From: JAJTFW01 sp964584995
GTDB lineage: Bacteria > Bacteroidota > Bacteroidia > AKYH767-A > OLB10
Assembly (NCBI GenBank): GCA_964584995.1
Contig: CAZPCA010000015.1
Location: forward strand, 1 to 31,251
DNA: 31,251 nt
Direction: 5' to 3'
Positions within the stretch are counted from its first letter, which is position 1; every line of letters starts with the position of its first letter. A program made the position numbers and the translations under genes. Below the pieces are notes generated by a model. The model worked only from the letters and a program-made list of their open reading frames with translations. It did no database searches and was not told the DNA's origin. Shown here in pieces: positions 1 through 8,415 of this stretch.

Positions 1-2081
1 ATTCCTGCATCTGTTTCCACCACCAAAAGGTAAGTGCCGGGAGCCAACATGCTGATATCTGTTTTGATACTCATCGATGGCTGAAAAGTCCGTTCCAGAA
101 TAAGTACTGCGTCTGATAGAGAAAATATATTGATTTTTTTCACCAACAGATCGCTTGCACTCACTGAGAGTTCATTCTCGGCAGGATTGGGGAAGACTTG
201 CAGAACTTGTTGGTCTGTTTCTTTTATCCCCGTGATGGCCACAAGGGCAGACGTGTCTGCGCATCCGTTCGCGCTTACGCCAATCACTGCGTAAAATCCA
301 GGCGCAGGATTCTGATACAGTGCGCCGTTTATGGAGGTCGGCTGGTTGTTGTACAGCCAAATATAATTTGGCAGTCCGGTAGGGAGGGCCTGGAGTTGGC
401 CGGAATTGATTTGTATACTGACCTGTGGTGGAGGGAAGACCTGGAGGTTGATGGGGGCAGTGGTGTCTGCGCCGCACAGTCCGCTCACAATACACGTGTA
501 GCTTCCAGTGTCGCCAGCTCCCACAGTGGCCAAAGTCAACTGTGTTGTGGTGTCGCCTGTAAGTATATTTCCGTTGAGATACCATTGATAGGAGATATCC
601 GTCCCCGTAGCTGTGACCGTGAAGATAACGTCATTGGAATCGCATGCAACTGTGGCGCCGGACTGGGTACTTATGACGGGCACGAGGCAAGCGCCGAATT
701 GGGACAGGAAGGCCCCATAGCCGCTGCCTCCTGCTCCGAAAAACGTATTGTCAATAATTCCGGAACCTCTGACGCTACCCCCGATTTGGAATGCGTCTAC
801 GCCTTTCACACAGAGCGCCCGGGACACAAGACCGCTGCTTCCGCTCATTTCCTTTGTATACAATATACTGCCCGAGCTACTGAATTTTGTAAGACGTGCC
901 TGATTGATGAGGTTAAAGCTTATAACATAAGCGGACCCCGCTGCATCCAGTGCTGCCGATTGTGTACCCGTGTGGCTGTAACCCGCCAACTGACCCCATT
1001 GTAATTGACCCGATGAACTGTAGCGTGCTGCAAACACCGCCCCCGTTCCGGTAGCATTCAGCAGCGTGGTACCTGTTCCGGGGCTGATATCCAGGGAGCC
1101 GTTGAAGCGTGCACACAGCAAAATATTTCCGGCACTATCGCAGTCGATGGACGTTTCGGAAATACTTGCACTGCCCGGGCCGCCTATCTGCCATGCACTG
1201 ACGAAAGTGCCTGATGGAGTATAACGTGCCACGAGCAAATCGCCGGTGCCCACAGCGGAAAAAGTGGAAGTGCCCACACCGGGATCGGCATCTATGGTAC
1301 CTCTGAATCCTACAGTAACGAGAAGATCTCCGTTGGGTGCAAACGTCAGGGAATAACCGGTTTGTGGCAAAGGGTCGGTGTCGATCATAAAGGCCCATAG
1401 CAGCTGTCCTGCATTGCTGTACTTTGCGAGAAACATGCTGTTACCCGCAGTACCGTTCAGGTTGAATTGCGCAGGACCTGGATCGAAGTCAACTGTATCG
1501 CTGATATTTCCCGTAATGTATACATTGCCCGAACTATCGCACATCATCCGGTTGAGCTGGTCGGTGGATACATCACCCCCAAGAGAGAAAGCGTAGAGGG
1601 GATTGCCGGCAGTGTCGTATTTGGCAATGAACATGTCCCGACCACCTGTCAGGGAGTTCAATGTCAGAACACCAGCACCAGGATTGGCATCCATACTGCC
1701 GATGAACTCACCGGATACGTAAATATTACCGGCTGCATCCCTTGCAGTATTTTCTACATAGGAATCGGATGTACAGGAAAGAATGTAGCCCTGCAAAAAG
1801 TTGCGGCTGCTGTCATACCGTGCAAAAAAACCATTGAAAACCGTGGGAGAAGGCGAGGTGAGCAGGAAGCTCCCCTGCGACGGGTCAAGGTCAAGGGTAC
1901 CGGCACCCCAGCCCCCAGCAGTGATTTCGCCATTGACCCCTGTATGGATGGTGTGGACTTCGTTCACATAGGATGGATTGTTGCCCGGTCCACCCATGCC
2001 GAATACCCATAGCAAATAACTCTGTTGGGCAGAAATGCATGAAAATGAAAAGACCAGTAAAATGGAGAAAAGTGATTTCAT
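1..2081 (-). CDS. Secreted SBBP-type repeat protein with Ig-like and T9SS sorting domains (3' end outside window)
   Basis: About 693 residues are visible; the frame stays open to the left edge, so the gene is partial. The start ATG at 2081 gives a clear signal peptide (MKSLFSILLVFSFSCISAQ). Residues about 25-450 are a chain of roughly 50-residue repeats with a D-x-D-P-G-x-G turn followed by 'F-x-A-(K/R)-Y-x-x-x-G', typical of SBBP-like beta-propeller proteins of Bacteroidota. An Ig-like/PKD-like segment follows (SYQWYLNG ... GDTGSYTCIVSG). The visible C-terminus (VFPNPAENELSV ... APGTYLLVVETDAG) is a T9SS type A sorting domain lacking only its last residues, so the stop probably lies just beyond the edge. 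Family knowledge suggests export through the outer membrane and a surface or adhesive role; no substrate is evident. It is the last visible gene of the leftward block, with its own -7 box at 2087-2094. Confidence 0.88.
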   Translation of the reverse strand, partial: MKSLFSILLVFSFSCISAQQSYLLWVFGMGGPGNNPSYVNEVHTIHTGVNGEITAGGWGAGTLDLDPSQGSFLLTSPSPTVFNGFFARYDSSRNFLQGYILSCTSDSYVENTARDAAGNIYVSGEFIGSMDANPGAGVLTLNSLTGGRDMFIAKYDTAGNPLYAFSLGGDVSTDQLNRMMCDSSGNVYITGNISDTVDFDPGPAQFNLNGTAGNSMFLAKYSNAGQLLWAFMIDTDPLPQTGYSLTFAPNGDLLVTVGFRGTIDADPGVGTSTFSAVGTGDLLVARYTPSGTFVSAWQIGGPGSASISETSIDCDSAGNILLCARFNGSLDISPGTGTTLLNATGTGAVFAARYSSSGQLQWGQLAGYSHTGTQSAALDAAGSAYVISFNLINQARLTKFSSSGSILYTKEMSGSSGLVSRALCVKGVDAFQIGGSVRGSGIIDNTFFGAGGSGYGAFLSQFGACLVPVISTQSGATVACDSNDVIFTVTATGTDISYQWYLNGNILTGDTTTQLTLATVGAGDTGSYTCIVSGLCGADTTAPINLQVFPPPQVSIQINSGQLQALPTGLPNYIWLYNNQPTSINGALYQNPAPGFYAVIGVSANGCADTSALVAITGIKETDQQVLQVFPNPAENELSVSASDLLVKKINIFSLSDAVLILERTFQPSMSIKTDISMLAPGTYLLVVETDAG

Positions 2082-2086
2082 AATCT

Positions 2087-2094
2087 CAAAATTA
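2087..2094 (-). promoter_or_regulatory. -7 promoter box (TAATTTTG) just before the SBBP protein gene
   Basis: The minus strand reads TAATTTTG, an exact match to the Bacteroidota -7 consensus TAnnTTTG, in the 97-base gap after the preceding gene. No good TTTG element lies 19 bases upstream (CTGG is there). Only five bases separate it from the start codon at 2081, so the transcript would have almost no leader. Confidence 0.45.
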
Positions 2095-2178
2095 ATGAAA
2101 CACCCATCTGAAGCCAGGTAGCTTTCGAAAATTTACAAGGAAAGGGAGATAAGCAGACCCTCAGCCTTTACCAACTGC

Positions 2179-3042
2179 TTACTTCCAGCTCGAAATCGTG
2201 ATGCTGCGCTTGTTGAAACCACTGATGCCGAAAATTTTCTCCTGCTTGATGTTCGTGCAATAATCGAACCTTGCCGGTTCCGAACCAGACCCCAAAGCAG
2301 GATTCACCGTCAGTAATCCTGTTCGGGTATTCTCGTAAATGAGGTTGTAAAAGCGGTCGTAGTAGACTACCGTGTGGGCTTCATCATTCACGAGGAGGAT
2401 TTTACATTTCGGAGTGATATTGTCGGACAACCATACATCCTCTTTCTTCATGTTGGCGTAGCTCTTGTGGTTGTTTATTTTTTTCAGGAAATTATAATGT
2501 GCCTGATAGATGAATCCGTTTTTATAGTTCAGGTACAGATTGTAGGAATAGCTGAAACGCGTGAAGTAGAAATCCTGCAGGTAATCGTTGTTGCTATAAA
2601 ATGTCGGTATGGATGGAATCTCAAAATGCTTATAGTAATGATTGAGCAGGGTGTACCAGTCTTCGGGTTTGGCATAGGGTAGGGTTTCCAGCTTTTTCGT
2701 TTGCAGGTTATAGCGGTAAATGTTTTGCTCATTGTTGTCCATGATCAGCAGATTGTCGTACTCGTCGAATTCAAGGGAACGTACGCACTTATCATTGGGC
2801 AACTTGATGCTGTCAATCTGGATGCCTGCAGAATTGAAGACGAACACCGCTGGTCTGGAGCAGGCATTGAATGCGATGTTCTCTTTGGAATCTGCTGCAA
2901 GTTTGAAGGTATAACCGGAAGCGCCCTCGATTTTTTCGGTCGGAATGGTGAACAGTTCAGTGCGCGTGAGGCGCCCTTCCTGGGCGCCGGCCTGCGTGGC
3001 AGCCGCCAGCAGAAATAGGAGTAGAGTATGGAGGTTTTTCAC
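2179..3042 (-). CDS. Secreted protein of unknown function, possibly beta-propeller-like
   Basis: The frame is open upstream to 3225, but that extension overlaps the dehydrogenase gene and reads as low-quality sequence. A GTG start at 3042 gives a compact signal peptide (VKNLHTLLLFLLAAATQAGAQ) and a 287-residue protein, so I chose it. The mature part has repeated short stretches such as 'KENIAFNACSRPAVFVFNSAG' and 'LEFDEYDNLLIMDNNEQNIYRYNL'. These look like blades of a propeller (value, description, next value), as in NHL/6-bladed propeller proteins, but I do not recognise a named family. It is rich in Tyr and Asn. It follows the dehydrogenase by 41 bases and is likely co-transcribed with the efflux genes. 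No catalytic motif is visible. Confidence 0.7.
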   Translation of the reverse strand: MKNLHTLLLFLLAAATQAGAQEGRLTRTELFTIPTEKIEGASGYTFKLAADSKENIAFNACSRPAVFVFNSAGIQIDSIKLPNDKCVRSLEFDEYDNLLIMDNNEQNIYRYNLQTKKLETLPYAKPEDWYTLLNHYYKHFEIPSIPTFYSNNDYLQDFYFTRFSYSYNLYLNYKNGFIYQAHYNFLKKINNHKSYANMKKEDVWLSDNITPKCKILLVNDEAHTVVYYDRFYNLIYENTRTGLLTVNPALGSGSEPARFDYCTNIKQEKIFGISGFNKRSITISSWK

Positions 3043-3083
3043 AAGCTCGGTATGCCGGCAAAGATGGACAATTTTTGATTTGC

Positions 3084-3863
3084 TCAATCTCTCGCTTCCA
3101 TCATGTTGCGTGTGATTTTCACGGTAAGCGCCCTTGGACTTATGCGATTGCAGAACACGAGGAGGCGGTTCTTGAGTCCTGGTATGACAAGTCGGCGGCC
3201 ACGCAGCATGGCGCGGTGCCCGCACCGCGCCACCTCACGCGCACTGCTTAGACTTTTCCCTTTCACGGCCTTGCTTTGGTGCATATCGGCTGCTGTGAAA
3301 AATCCGGTTTCGGTCACGCCGGGGCAGAGGCAGGTGACCGTAACCCCCGTACCGCGCAACTCCTCGTGCAAGGCCTCAGAAAAGTGCAGGACGAACGCCT
3401 TCGTGGCAAAGTAAACAGCCATCATCGGGCCGGGCTGAAATGCGGCTACCGAGGCCACCTGAAGGATGCGGCCTTCTCCCCGTTGTAGCATGGCGGGTAT
3501 AAACAACCTGGTGAGCTGTGCCAGGGCCATCATGTTGAGTTGCATCATGGCTTCCATCTTTTCGGGATTACTGTCCCTGAAGGCAACGAAGTCGCCTACT
3601 CCGGCATTGTTGATGAGATGGGTGACTGTATAGCCTTTGAGTTGTATCTCCTGAAACAATGTACTTGCAGCACCCGGTTTGGATAAATCACAGATCATGA
3701 TCGGAGCCTTTACCGGGTATTTCCCCTCTATTTCCTGGCTCAGTGCGGCCAGGAGAGTTTCCCTGCGCGCCACCAGCAATACATTTCTTCCAGCCTCTGC
3801 TTCCAGAAGCGCCAGTTCTTTTCCTATGCCTTCTGAGGCTCCTGTGATGAGGGTGACATCCAT
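3084..3863 (-). CDS. Short-chain dehydrogenase/reductase (SDR), NAD(P)-dependent
   Basis: A 259-residue classical SDR with a Rossmann fold. The cofactor loop is TGASEGIG (residues 7-14), NNAG is at 85-88, catalytic Ser at about 138, and the Tyr-x-x-x-Lys pair is Y151/K155 (YFATK), with N110 completing the tetrad. 'ARR' at 32-34 after the second strand favours NADP(H). The sequence resembles the DltE/YqjQ-like group of SDRs; the substrate cannot be told. The start at 3863 gives MDVTLITGAS directly, with no leader. It begins 16 bases after the RND pump gene, so it is probably the fifth gene of the tetR-efflux unit. This suggests, by inference only, a role in modifying a pump substrate or in membrane lipid metabolism. 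Confidence 0.9.
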   Translation of the reverse strand: MDVTLITGASEGIGKELALLEAEAGRNVLLVARRETLLAALSQEIEGKYPVKAPIMICDLSKPGAASTLFQEIQLKGYTVTHLINNAGVGDFVAFRDSNPEKMEAMMQLNMMALAQLTRLFIPAMLQRGEGRILQVASVAAFQPGPMMAVYFATKAFVLHFSEALHEELRGTGVTVTCLCPGVTETGFFTAADMHQSKAVKGKSLSSAREVARCGHRAMLRGRRLVIPGLKNRLLVFCNRISPRALTVKITRNMMEARD

Positions 3864-3879
3864 GTTAGAGGGTGTTTAA

Positions 3880-6800
3880 TTACGGGCGGGTATTGGCTGT
3901 TTTACCGCTTATTCTTGCACCTATAGACGCAGTTTTTTCTTTCAGCTTTTCACTACTGAGGTACATGACCGGCACCAGTATGAGGGTCAGGAAGGTGGCA
4001 AAAGACAGACCAAAAATCATGGTCCAGCTGAGCGGTCCCCAGAAGGCAACACTGTCGCCGCCCAGGAAGAATTTGGGATTGCCGGTGGTCAGTAGCGATG
4101 CGAAGTCGATGTTCAGTCCTATGGCCAGTGGAATAAGTCCGAGTATCGTGGCACTCGCTGTGAGCAGTACGGGAGTCATCCGGGTTTTGCCGGCTTCAAC
4201 GATGGCTTCACGGGTAGGCATGCCCTGCTCCCGCAGCAAGTCGGTGAATTCCACCAGCAGAATTCCATTGCGCACCACAATTCCTGCCAGCGCCACTATG
4301 CCCACACCCATCATGATAGTGGAAATCGTCATACCGGTGATGGCATACCCCAGAAAGACACCGATCATACTGAAGAAAATTTCTGTCAGGATGATGACCG
4401 GCTTGCTGAAGGAGTTGAACTGTGTGACAAGAATGAGGAAGATAAGTCCGAGTGAAGCCAGCAGGGCGTTGCCCAGGAAGCTCATGGTTTCCGCCTGTTC
4501 TTCCTGCTGTCCTGTCATTGCTACTTCTATGCCCTCTGCCTTGCTGAAAGCATCGACCGATTTTTGCACCGCCATCACCACCGCATTCGGGTCATAGCCT
4601 CCGAGTACATTCGAATTGATGGTGATGACCCGCTTCTGGTTGATGCGCTTGATGCCTCCGTAGGTGGTAGCATAGCGAATGTCACAGAAAGAGGAAAGCG
4701 GAACCTGACGAACCATGCCGCCCATGTTCATGTCGCGGAAAGTGATTTTCGTATTCTTCAATGCCTCTACATTGGTGCGTTGATCATAGGCGTACCGCAA
4801 CTGAATGGGATATTCGTCGTTTGCATCCCGGTATTTGGAGACTTCACTTCCGAAGACGGCGTTGCGTATTTCCATGCCGATCTGCGCAGTACTGATACCT
4901 TCACGGTTGGCACGTTCCCGGTCTATATCGAATACAATTTCCGGTTTGCTGGTTTCAAAATCTGATTTGAGTTGCTCCACGCCAGGAATATCTTCTGCTT
5001 CCAGGTAGCGGGTGAGTTTTTCTGCAGTGTTGACCAGATCTTCGAATTTATCCCCGCGCACCTCGATGTTAATGGGCTTGCCTACAGGAGGACCGCCCTG
5101 TTCCTGGTCAACAGCGATTTCCACGCCGGGTATACCCTTGACTTCCTCACGGATACCATCGAGATATTGCCGCGATGATACCCCATTACGGTCGCTGAAC
5201 TTTTTGAATGCAACCGTGATTTTGGCTTTGTGTGGCTGAATGCTGGGATCGAATTCATTGGGATCATTGGTGCCAACCGCCACATTCGTGATCACAGAGG
5301 TCACGATGGGATTGTCTTTCCCGAGCGCTTTGAATACTCTCTTCTCCACAATTTTGGCAATGCTGTCGGTGGTGGCCTGATCCGTTCCTACCGGTGCTTT
5401 AATATAGGCATAGATGAAGTTAGGCTCACTGGATGGGAAGAAAACGACATCGGGCGAACGTACAATCATGGCGATTAATGAAATGAAGAACAAGACCACA
5501 GTAGCGAAGATGTAGGTCTTGGGCCAATTGAGCGCGCGGTCGAGCTTGCGTCCGTACCATTCCTTGAAACGTGGCCATGAATTCTCCTGGAAACGGAGAA
5601 TGACTTTTTGAAGGTAAAAATGATTCAGGAAGCTGAAGCCGATGGTGAGGAGCATCAGGTTGCCCATGGCATGGGAACCGGCCAGGTGAAACAGGATGGA
5701 CAATGCCAGCAATACCACAGCGCTTACCTTCAGGCTACGTGTCATGACAGGCCGTTGCATTTCTTCAGGATGGTGGGGCCGCATGAATTGTACAGCGAAC
5801 ACCGGATTGATGATATAGGCGACCACCAGGGAAGCAAGCAGCGTGACAATGAGTGTGACCGGCAGGTAGAACATGAATTCACCGATGGTGCCTGTCCAGA
5901 ACGCCAATGGAATGAATGGAGCAAGCGTTGTCAGTGTTCCACTTAGAACAGGAAGGAAGACCTCTCCCGCAGCGAGTTTGGCCGCTTTCTTGATTTCCAA
6001 CTTTCCATTATCGAAAATCCTGTGGGTGTTTTCGATCACAACGATGGCGTCGTCTACTACTATACCCAGCGCGAGCAGAAAGGAAAAAAGTACAATCATG
6101 TTCATGGTGAATCCGATGACCGGCATGAACATGAAGGCAACGAACATGGACAATGGGACACTCATGGCTACGAAAAAGGCATTCGTCGTTCCCATGAAAA
6201 ACATGAGAATGAACAACACCAGGATGAAGCCGATGATGATGGTATTGATAAGGTCATGAAGGGTAGTACGCGTCTGGTCGCTTTGGTCACCGGTGAGCGT
6301 GATTTTCAGGTTGCCGGGAAGCTCCGATTCCTGCATGCTTTCAACACTCGCTTTGATCTTGTCCGTTGCTTCAATCAGGTTGTACCCGGTCCGCTTCACG
6401 ACATTGAGGGTGATGACATTCTTGTTGTCAAGACGTGCATAGCTTTCCTGCTCTTTGTAAGTATCCTTGATATCAGCAATTTCTTTCAGGTAGACCGTCG
6501 ATCCGGATGCACCGGATACCACGATGTTGCGTATCTGCTCCACATCGATGAACTCTCCTTTTACACCTATGGTTCTGCGTACGCCGTCGCTGCTGACCGT
6601 ACCGCCGGAAATGGACATGTTCTCGTACTTGACAGCACGCTCTATGTCGCCTAGAGATATCTGAGCCGCCTGCATACGGTACATGTCGGCATTGATCTGT
6701 ATTTCCCGCTCCAGCGCCCCGACCATCTCTACACGGCTGATTTCCTTCATGCTTTCTATACGGTCCTTGATGTTGTCTGCGTATTTCTTGAGCTTGTTGA

Positions 6801-7269
6801 GCTCCATGTCACCGCTGAGATTGATGAACAGGATGGGGATTTCGGAGAAGTTGATGTCTGTGATAGAAGGTTCCTGCCGAAGGTCGTTGGGAAGGTCTGT
6901 GCGCGCCTTGTCAACGGCATCCTTGACGCGTTGCTTAGCCTCGGCTACCGGTACGTCTGTATTGAATTCCACGATGACACTGGTGAAATCCTGGAGCGAG
7001 TTGCTGCTCACTTTTTTCACACCAGAGGCGGCCTTTACCTGTTTTTCGATGGGTTTGGCGATGAGGTTTTCCATGTCGGCCGGGGAGGTGCCCGGATGGA
7101 TGACACTCACAAAAATCTGCGGGAGCGAGATGTCCGGAAAATTTTCCTTTGGCAGGCTGTTGTACGACTTGATTCCCGCCAGCGTGATAATGATGGTCAG
7201 AATGAAAATCGTAGTCTTATTATCGATGGACCAGCTACTGGGCTTGAATTCCTTGAATACGTCTTTCAT
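3880..7269 (-). CDS. RND-family efflux transporter, inner-membrane permease subunit
   Basis: A proton-driven pump of the AcrB/CzcA superfamily, 1129 residues from the ATG at 7269. An in-frame ATG at 7347 lies inside the upstream adaptor gene and adds an unlikely 26-residue extension. The N-terminus has the first membrane segment (TTIFILTIIITLAGI) and the typical 'LPKENFPDISLPQIFVSVIHPGTSPADMEN' porter entry. The first membrane bundle contains the proton-relay signature LGIVVDDAIVVIENTHR with paired aspartates. The second bundle (VTQFNSFSKPVIILTEI ... GIVVRNGILLVEF) follows the second periplasmic domain. It is somewhat longer than E. coli AcrB (1049 residues) because of an insertion between the two halves. 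It forms a tripartite pump with the adaptor (25-base gap) and outer-membrane factor. The substrate is unknown. The N-terminal 'PKENFPDI' style is seen in Bacteroidota multidrug-type RND pumps rather than clear metal pumps. Confidence 0.95.
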   Translation of the reverse strand: MKDVFKEFKPSSWSIDNKTTIFILTIIITLAGIKSYNSLPKENFPDISLPQIFVSVIHPGTSPADMENLIAKPIEKQVKAASGVKKVSSNSLQDFTSVIVEFNTDVPVAEAKQRVKDAVDKARTDLPNDLRQEPSITDINFSEIPILFINLSGDMELNKLKKYADNIKDRIESMKEISRVEMVGALEREIQINADMYRMQAAQISLGDIERAVKYENMSISGGTVSSDGVRRTIGVKGEFIDVEQIRNIVVSGASGSTVYLKEIADIKDTYKEQESYARLDNKNVITLNVVKRTGYNLIEATDKIKASVESMQESELPGNLKITLTGDQSDQTRTTLHDLINTIIIGFILVLFILMFFMGTTNAFFVAMSVPLSMFVAFMFMPVIGFTMNMIVLFSFLLALGIVVDDAIVVIENTHRIFDNGKLEIKKAAKLAAGEVFLPVLSGTLTTLAPFIPLAFWTGTIGEFMFYLPVTLIVTLLASLVVAYIINPVFAVQFMRPHHPEEMQRPVMTRSLKVSAVVLLALSILFHLAGSHAMGNLMLLTIGFSFLNHFYLQKVILRFQENSWPRFKEWYGRKLDRALNWPKTYIFATVVLFFISLIAMIVRSPDVVFFPSSEPNFIYAYIKAPVGTDQATTDSIAKIVEKRVFKALGKDNPIVTSVITNVAVGTNDPNEFDPSIQPHKAKITVAFKKFSDRNGVSSRQYLDGIREEVKGIPGVEIAVDQEQGGPPVGKPINIEVRGDKFEDLVNTAEKLTRYLEAEDIPGVEQLKSDFETSKPEIVFDIDRERANREGISTAQIGMEIRNAVFGSEVSKYRDANDEYPIQLRYAYDQRTNVEALKNTKITFRDMNMGGMVRQVPLSSFCDIRYATTYGGIKRINQKRVITINSNVLGGYDPNAVVMAVQKSVDAFSKAEGIEVAMTGQQEEQAETMSFLGNALLASLGLIFLILVTQFNSFSKPVIILTEIFFSMIGVFLGYAITGMTISTIMMGVGIVALAGIVVRNGILLVEFTDLLREQGMPTREAIVEAGKTRMTPVLLTASATILGLIPLAIGLNIDFASLLTTGNPKFFLGGDSVAFWGPLSWTMIFGLSFATFLTLILVPVMYLSSEKLKEKTASIGARISGKTANTRP

Positions 7270-7294
7270 GACGTGGAGAGGGTTAGAGTGGAAA

Positions 7295-8392
7295 TTAGAA
7301 TTGAATGGATTGGCCGTCGGTAAGGTCCTGATATCCTGTTGTGACAACGCGTTCTCCGCTTTGGAGACCGCTCAGGATCTCCATCCTGCTTTGGTATTGC
7401 TGTCCGGTGGTGACCATTCGTTTTTCAGCTTTGTTGCCGTTCACTACGAATACATAACTCCCTTCCGGGGTGGTCTGAACGACGGATATGGGTAGCGTTA
7501 TAGCGTTCTCTGATCTGTAGTCTGTGATTTTCAACACAGCCACCTGGTTGGGGTGGAGGTCCGCAGATTGTCCTTTCATGCTCACCTCAACTCTGAAGGT
7601 GCGGTTGAGCGGGTCAATCACTTTGCCGGAATAATCAATAGAGGCTTTGACTGTCTTTGCATTGTCCGGAATGAAAATCTCCACAGGGTCCCCTTTTTTG
7701 ATTTTGCTGATATATGCTTCTGCAACTTCGGCCTGCACCTTCAGCTTGGCGAAATTGACCACCCTTATCCCAGGCATTCCGGGTGCGAAAGCTTGTCCGA
7801 TTTTGATATCTACAGCGTCAACCGTTCCCGCAATCGGCGATTTGATCCGGGCCATTTCAAGTTGCTGTTTCACCGTCAGGATCTTTTTGTCGATCGACTC
7901 CAGGCTGTTCTTGGCCTGCAGGAACTGTACCTCTGTACCGATTTTCTGGTCCCACAATGATTTCTGTTTCAGATAAAGTGTGTTGGCGAATTCACGGGCG
8001 CTGAGCAATTCATCCAGGCTTTTCCGGTAGACACTGTTTTCGAGTTCAGCCAGCACGGAGCCTGCACTCACTTTATCGCCGACTTTTACCATCACCTTGC
8101 TTACGGTACCCATCATTTCGGGACTTACCATCACATTCTCCTCTCCCTCTACACGGGCCTGGACTTCGATGATATGATTGAAGGTTTCTTTTTGAAGCGT
8201 CGTGAGACCTACCATTTTGGCATTGTCCACTTTCTTGTTTCCGCTCTTGGCGAGCTCTGTTTCAAGGGCGGCGATTTCTTCTTTGATTTCACGCTGTTGC
8301 TTTTTCAGCGCTTCCAGGCGCGTTTGAGGATCTTGCTCACCGCAGGACGCGAGCAGTACCAGCAGCGATAGGATATAGAGGTTGTTTTTCAT
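7295..8392 (-). CDS. RND efflux periplasmic adaptor (HlyD/AcrA-like membrane fusion lipoprotein)
   Basis: A 365-residue periplasmic adaptor joining the RND pump to the TolC-like channel. The N-terminus has a lipoprotein signal, LLASC with Cys17 as the lipidated residue. A charged helix follows (about 22-50, LEALKKQQREIKEEIAALE), unusual in being ahead of the lipoyl domain. Next come the lipoyl/barrel-sandwich halves (VGDKVSAGSVLAELEN and SPIAGTVDAVDIKIGQ), separated by a helical hairpin (about 130-180). The beta-barrel and membrane-proximal domains close the protein (SVVQTTPEGSYVFVVNGNKAEKR, SGLQSGERVVTTGYQDL). It lies 23 bases after the TolC-like gene and 25 before the pump gene, in the order regulator, channel, adaptor, pump. 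Confidence 0.94.
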   Translation of the reverse strand: MKNNLYILSLLVLLASCGEQDPQTRLEALKKQQREIKEEIAALETELAKSGNKKVDNAKMVGLTTLQKETFNHIIEVQARVEGEENVMVSPEMMGTVSKVMVKVGDKVSAGSVLAELENSVYRKSLDELLSAREFANTLYLKQKSLWDQKIGTEVQFLQAKNSLESIDKKILTVKQQLEMARIKSPIAGTVDAVDIKIGQAFAPGMPGIRVVNFAKLKVQAEVAEAYISKIKKGDPVEIFIPDNAKTVKASIDYSGKVIDPLNRTFRVEVSMKGQSADLHPNQVAVLKITDYRSENAITLPISVVQTTPEGSYVFVVNGNKAEKRMVTTGQQYQSRMEILSGLQSGERVVTTGYQDLTDGQSIQF

Positions 8393-8415
8393 ATTCCGTT
8401 ATTCAAAATGTGTGA

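Noticed and set aside
198..1004. A 268-codon plus-strand frame
   Set aside because: It is antisense to the SBBP/Ig/T9SS gene, which has a signal peptide, repeats and a sorting domain in its frame; the plus-strand product is Cys- and Arg-rich without motifs.
3872..4597. A 241-codon plus-strand frame, and several similar ones up to 7495
   Set aside because: They are antisense to the RND pump gene, whose own frame has full family motifs.
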